This document shows, in pieces, positions 6,272 through 8,623 of a stretch of 8,623 nt of DNA. Each line of letters opens with the position of its first letter. The first letter of the stretch is position 1. The notes beneath the pieces were generated by a model. It made no database searches. It saw nothing but the letters and a program-made list of their open reading frames with translations, and was not told where the DNA came from. Made by a program: the position numbers and the translations under genes. This DNA comes from JBGTBD01 sp041749475 (GTDB taxonomy: Bacteria; Pseudomonadota; Alphaproteobacteria; Rickettsiales; UBA998), in assembly GCA_041749475.1 (NCBI GenBank), contig JBGTBD010000015.1, positions 1 through 8,623 of the forward strand. The letters are read 5' to 3'.

Positions 6272-6760
6272 CTATTTCATATCCCTACGCAGTTTTTCCC
6301 AATTAGGGTCGATAGGTATTTCATACCCAGATGCCTCATCCAGGCACTTGGAGTAGAATTTTTGATTTAATGGAGCCCGCACATCTTGATTATATAAGGT
6401 ATATATATTTATTGTGTCTGCACTAACGAAAGCAATTGCCCAGAAATGTTCCAACACATAAGAATCGCCATTTATATTGGGGTAATCGGAAGCGTTAATA
6501 CCAAAACGCTTTAAGGCGACACTAGGTTTATTGTAACCCGCAAGGAAGCAAATTTTATCAATACTTCCCTCAGGAAGCTGGCTCAGATTTAAAGTGGTAT
6601 CTGCATCTGAGATGGCATCTTGGAATTTTTTTGTAAAGGCCACATCTCTGTCCGAGGGATACCAGTTACCCTCTGAACTTATAGCAACAAATAAAAAGAT
6701 GCCTACTAAAAGGACGAATATGACGAAGATAGTTAATAACGCATACAAAAAAACTTTCAT
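6272..6760 (-). CDS. Small membrane-anchored protein of unknown function, AT-rich
   Basis: Product of 162 residues, not recognised. Residues 5-27 (LYALLTIFVIFVLLVGIF and on) form one clear transmembrane helix or uncleaved signal anchor. The rest is a soluble domain expected to lie in the periplasm. It contains two cysteines (C71 in KICFLAGY and C139 in SKCLDEA) that could form a disulfide, and aromatic-rich strands (EHFWAIAFVSADTINIYTLY, 104-123). Hand counting of 6301-6720 gives about 39% GC, far below argF, suggesting acquisition. It lies 29 bases after the OmpA-like gene on the same strand and could be its operon partner, or use its own TATACT box at 6797-6802. The ribosome site is weak. 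The 3' end abuts the TetR-type gene tail-to-tail with one base between stops and no terminator. Confidence 0.75.
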   Translation of the reverse strand: MKVFLYALLTIFVIFVLLVGIFLFVAISSEGNWYPSDRDVAFTKKFQDAISDADTTLNLSQLPEGSIDKICFLAGYNKPSVALKRFGINASDYPNINGDSYVLEHFWAIAFVSADTINIYTLYNQDVRAPLNQKFYSKCLDEASGYEIPIDPNWEKLRRDMK

Positions 6761-6789
6761 GCTGTCCCACTGTAAAAAAATAACGCGTA

Positions 6790-7227
6790 TTACTTTAGTA
6801 TAACATCAGCCCGTTCCGGGTTGCCGGAGGTGGGTTGATTGCCCATCGCCTCGACCATGATGTGGAGGTTATCCGCGCCTCGATTAATGAGGAACGTGCG
6901 AATGGATAACGCGCGGCTGAGCGAGATGCGGCGGGCGGAAGTGTCGGTCTTTTCATCCCCCCCGGAAGCATAGCCGATAATGCGTACCGTAAGATTCGGA
7001 TGGGCGATCATCTTCTCTGCCAGTTTTTCCAGAGGCTTCTTCGCCGCAAGCGGAACCTCCGTTTCGGCAGGAGAAAATTCTATGCTGAGAGCCGCATCCT
7101 CCGCCTTAGCCGAAAGAGACTCCTGTGTCTCAGGGGAAGGCATCTCTACGAAAGAGGAAATCAAATAATACGGCAGCGCAAGGATAAGGGTAGCCCCCAG
7201 AACATACTTCAAAGACTGCATACACAT
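6790..7227 (-). CDS. Membrane-anchored OmpA-like domain protein, short paralogue
   Basis: Up to 145 residues. It has a transmembrane anchor at about 5-25 (LKYVLGATLILALPYYLIS), a short linker, then a C-terminal OmpA-like domain (last 102 residues, 6793-7098). Key stretches are VRIIGYASGG, RRISLSRALSIRTFLINRG and NLHIMVEAMGN. The domain matches the C-terminus of the neighbouring upstream gene at 63 of 101 residues by hand alignment. The position where peptidoglycan-binding OmpA domains carry GHTD reads GYASGG here, so murein binding is doubtful. Two in-frame ATGs compete. The first (7227) is only 2 nt from AGGG, while the second (7221) has 8-nt spacing and is the likelier start. It lies 27 bases after the upstream gene, consistent with an operon. 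Confidence 0.85.
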   Translation of the reverse strand: MCMQSLKYVLGATLILALPYYLISSFVEMPSPETQESLSAKAEDAALSIEFSPAETEVPLAAKKPLEKLAEKMIAHPNLTVRIIGYASGGDEKTDTSARRISLSRALSIRTFLINRGADNLHIMVEAMGNQPTSGNPERADVILK

Positions 7228-7254
7228 TACCCTAAGAAAAAATGAGGCCGCCGA

Positions 7255-8623
7255 CTACTTGAGGAAAATATCCGCCCGTTCCGGCTTGCCGGAGGGGATT
7301 TTATTGCCCATTGCTTCGACCACGATGCGTAAGTTGTCCACACCCTGATCGATCAGGAACGCCCGGATGGAAAGCGCACGCGCGAGCGATACACGACGAG
7401 ACACGCTGGTCTGGTCTTCCCCGCCCGATGCATAGGCGACGACGCGCACACCGAGGCTCGGGTTACTGACGATTTTCTTCGCCAACTCTTCCAGCGGCTT
7501 TTGCGCGGTCAGTGGCACGTCCGTCTCCGCTTGTGAGAACTCAACACTTAAGGACACATCCCCGGCGGTAGCAGAAGCGGAAGGTTGGGCCGGAGCCGTC
7601 GTTTGTTCAGGGGAAATGGAGGCCAAATCCTGCTCTTTCGACGCATCCGCTTTCTGAGGCTCATCCGAAGGCACTTCTGATTTCAACACATCGGATTTTG
7701 GGGCCTCTTCCGCTTTCGTCTCTTCCGGCATCACCAGCGGGGGTGGCGGAGCATTGTCGTCCACGGCAGGTGTCAACGCGGTCAGCGGCGGCAATTCCGA
7801 CGGAGGCGTCGGGATGGGTGCATCGCCAGAGAGCGACGGCAACGGCGGCAACGTTCCGCCTTGCTGTTCTTTCACCATCTCCAGCGCCTCGTTCCCCGAA
7901 GCGCCTTTCTGCGACGTCAGCGCGTCGATCGGTGGCAGGCTGGACGGGATACCTTCATTGGAGCTGGATTCCGGCATCGGTAATGGCGGCAGTTCGCCGG
8001 GAGGGGGTGGCGCGGATTCCGATACATCGGCGATCTTCGGCGCAGGAATGGATTGCGTCGCGTTATCACTCAATTTCGGTGCTTCCTGAGTTTTTGTCTC
8101 AGGCTCAGGCTTGGGTTCTTCTACTGACGGCGGCGGCGGAAGCTCGGACAAGTCGGGAGTCTTCTCTTCCTTTACCTCGGGAGCGTCCGGCATCGCAGGT
8201 GGCTCGGGTATCTTCGGCGCGCCGTCGGAGGATACGGACGCATCCCCGGGCAGAGGCGGCATGTCGGGCATGGGTGGAGAGTCCGCAGGTGCGTCGGCGG
8301 CGGGTACAGGTACAGGTGCGGGTGACGGCACGACGGGCGCAGGCGCTTCCTCATCCCCAATCAGGCCTTTGACCTTACCGACGAGGCCGGAGAAGAATCC
8401 TTTTTTCTCTTCCACGGGCGGTGCTGGCGGTATCTCCGCGAGCGGCGCGGCATCGGATGGCGCAGGCTCCATGACCGGAGGCGGCGGCATTTCGCCCATC
8501 GGCGGAACGGGGGGCATTTCCTCGGGGGACGGTACGGCAGGTGCATCCGGCAGAGGCGTAACAGGTGCGGGCGGAACGTCAGCAGGGGGTGCCGGTATTG
8601 GCTCCAGCGCAGGTGCGGGTTCA
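7255..8623 (-). CDS. Proline-rich protein with C-terminal OmpA-like domain, 5' end outside window
   Basis: The frame stays open past the ATG at 8517 to the window edge and keeps the same proline/alanine-rich character, so the start is outside and 455 residues are visible. Nearly all of it up to the last 101 residues is a low-complexity, probably disordered P/A/S/E region with repeated ELPPLP- and PPAP-like units. The one clear exception is an amphipathic stretch near KKGFFSGLVGKVKGLIG (8356-8406). The C-terminal domain (7258-7560) is OmpA-like, with VRVVAYASGG, RRVSLARALSIRAFLIDQG and NLRIVVEAMGN. This domain type, with SRARRLSLSRALxVR-like wording, is one I associate with alphaproteobacterial envelope proteins. 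A proline-rich tether plus OmpA domain suggests an envelope-spanning or scaffold role, which is inference. The anchor, if any, is outside the window. It is followed by a short paralogue on the same strand. Confidence 0.85.
   Translation of the reverse strand, partial: EPAPALEPIPAPPADVPPAPVTPLPDAPAVPSPEEMPPVPPMGEMPPPPVMEPAPSDAAPLAEIPPAPPVEEKKGFFSGLVGKVKGLIGDEEAPAPVVPSPAPVPVPAADAPADSPPMPDMPPLPGDASVSSDGAPKIPEPPAMPDAPEVKEEKTPDLSELPPPPSVEEPKPEPETKTQEAPKLSDNATQSIPAPKIADVSESAPPPPGELPPLPMPESSSNEGIPSSLPPIDALTSQKGASGNEALEMVKEQQGGTLPPLPSLSGDAPIPTPPSELPPLTALTPAVDDNAPPPPLVMPEETKAEEAPKSDVLKSEVPSDEPQKADASKEQDLASISPEQTTAPAQPSASATAGDVSLSVEFSQAETDVPLTAQKPLEELAKKIVSNPSLGVRVVAYASGGEDQTSVSRRVSLARALSIRAFLIDQGVDNLRIVVEAMGNKIPSGKPERADIFLK

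Noticed and set aside
6761..6789. Possible terminator with a T-run after the OmpA-like gene
   Set aside because: On the minus strand a T-run follows ACGCGT, but no stem of useful length can be formed, so I do not call a terminator.
7698..8372. Plus-strand open frame of 224 codons
   Set aside because: Shadow of the proline-rich gene; its R/S/A-rich composition follows from the GC-rich repeats on the other strand.
8515..8517. ATG as the start of the proline-rich protein
   Set aside because: The frame continues upstream to the window edge with the same proline-rich character, so this ATG is internal.
7600..8623. Short repeated units that might suggest a tandem repeat array or CRISPR
   Set aside because: The repetition is codon-level proline-rich coding sequence with irregular spacing; there are no constant repeats with unique spacers.

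Overview
The window looks like chromosomal DNA of an alphaproteobacterium. The argF (ornithine carbamoyltransferase) followed by hslO (Hsp33) arrangement, the BetI-like TetR regulator and an OmpA-like domain of a type I associate with alphaproteobacteria all point that way. I cannot name the genus or order. The conserved genes are GC-rich (hand counts of single lines in argF give 65-78%). One small gene at 6272-6760 is about 39% GC, so the window mixes core and accessory material.

Layout, left to right. (1) 1-856, plus strand: argF, whose N-terminus lies outside the window. (2) 933-2363, plus: a 476-residue protein I do not recognise. It sits between argF and hslO, which are commonly adjacent in alphaproteobacteria, and its C-terminal half holds two copies of a roughly 70-80 residue repeat. 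(3) 2464-3438, plus: hslO, the redox-regulated chaperone Hsp33. A perfect TATAAT just upstream of its ATG suggests a leaderless mRNA. (4) 3458-3530: two inverted copies of a dispersed palindromic repeat between convergent genes. (5) 3551-4432, minus: an unrecognised 293-residue protein with beta-strand-rich character and a basic C-terminal tail. (6) 4643-5311, minus: queH, epoxyqueuosine reductase, the last step of queuosine synthesis in tRNA. (7) 5485-6270, plus: a TetR/BetI-like regulator divergent from queH, with a 12-bp palindrome between them. (8) 6272-8623, minus: three co-oriented genes. From upstream to downstream they are a proline-rich protein with a C-terminal OmpA-like domain (running off the right edge), a short membrane-anchored paralogue of that domain, and an AT-rich gene for a small membrane-anchored protein with two cysteines.

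How they fit together: argF, hslO and queH are housekeeping genes that do not form one pathway. The three right-hand genes are close enough (27 and 29 nt apart) to form an envelope-related operon. The unknown genes at 933-2363, 3551-4432 and 6272-6760, and the tandem OmpA-like pair, are the parts most worth a second look. I found no CRISPR array, tRNA, rRNA, insertion sequence or phage gene, and no complete novel defence-type system.
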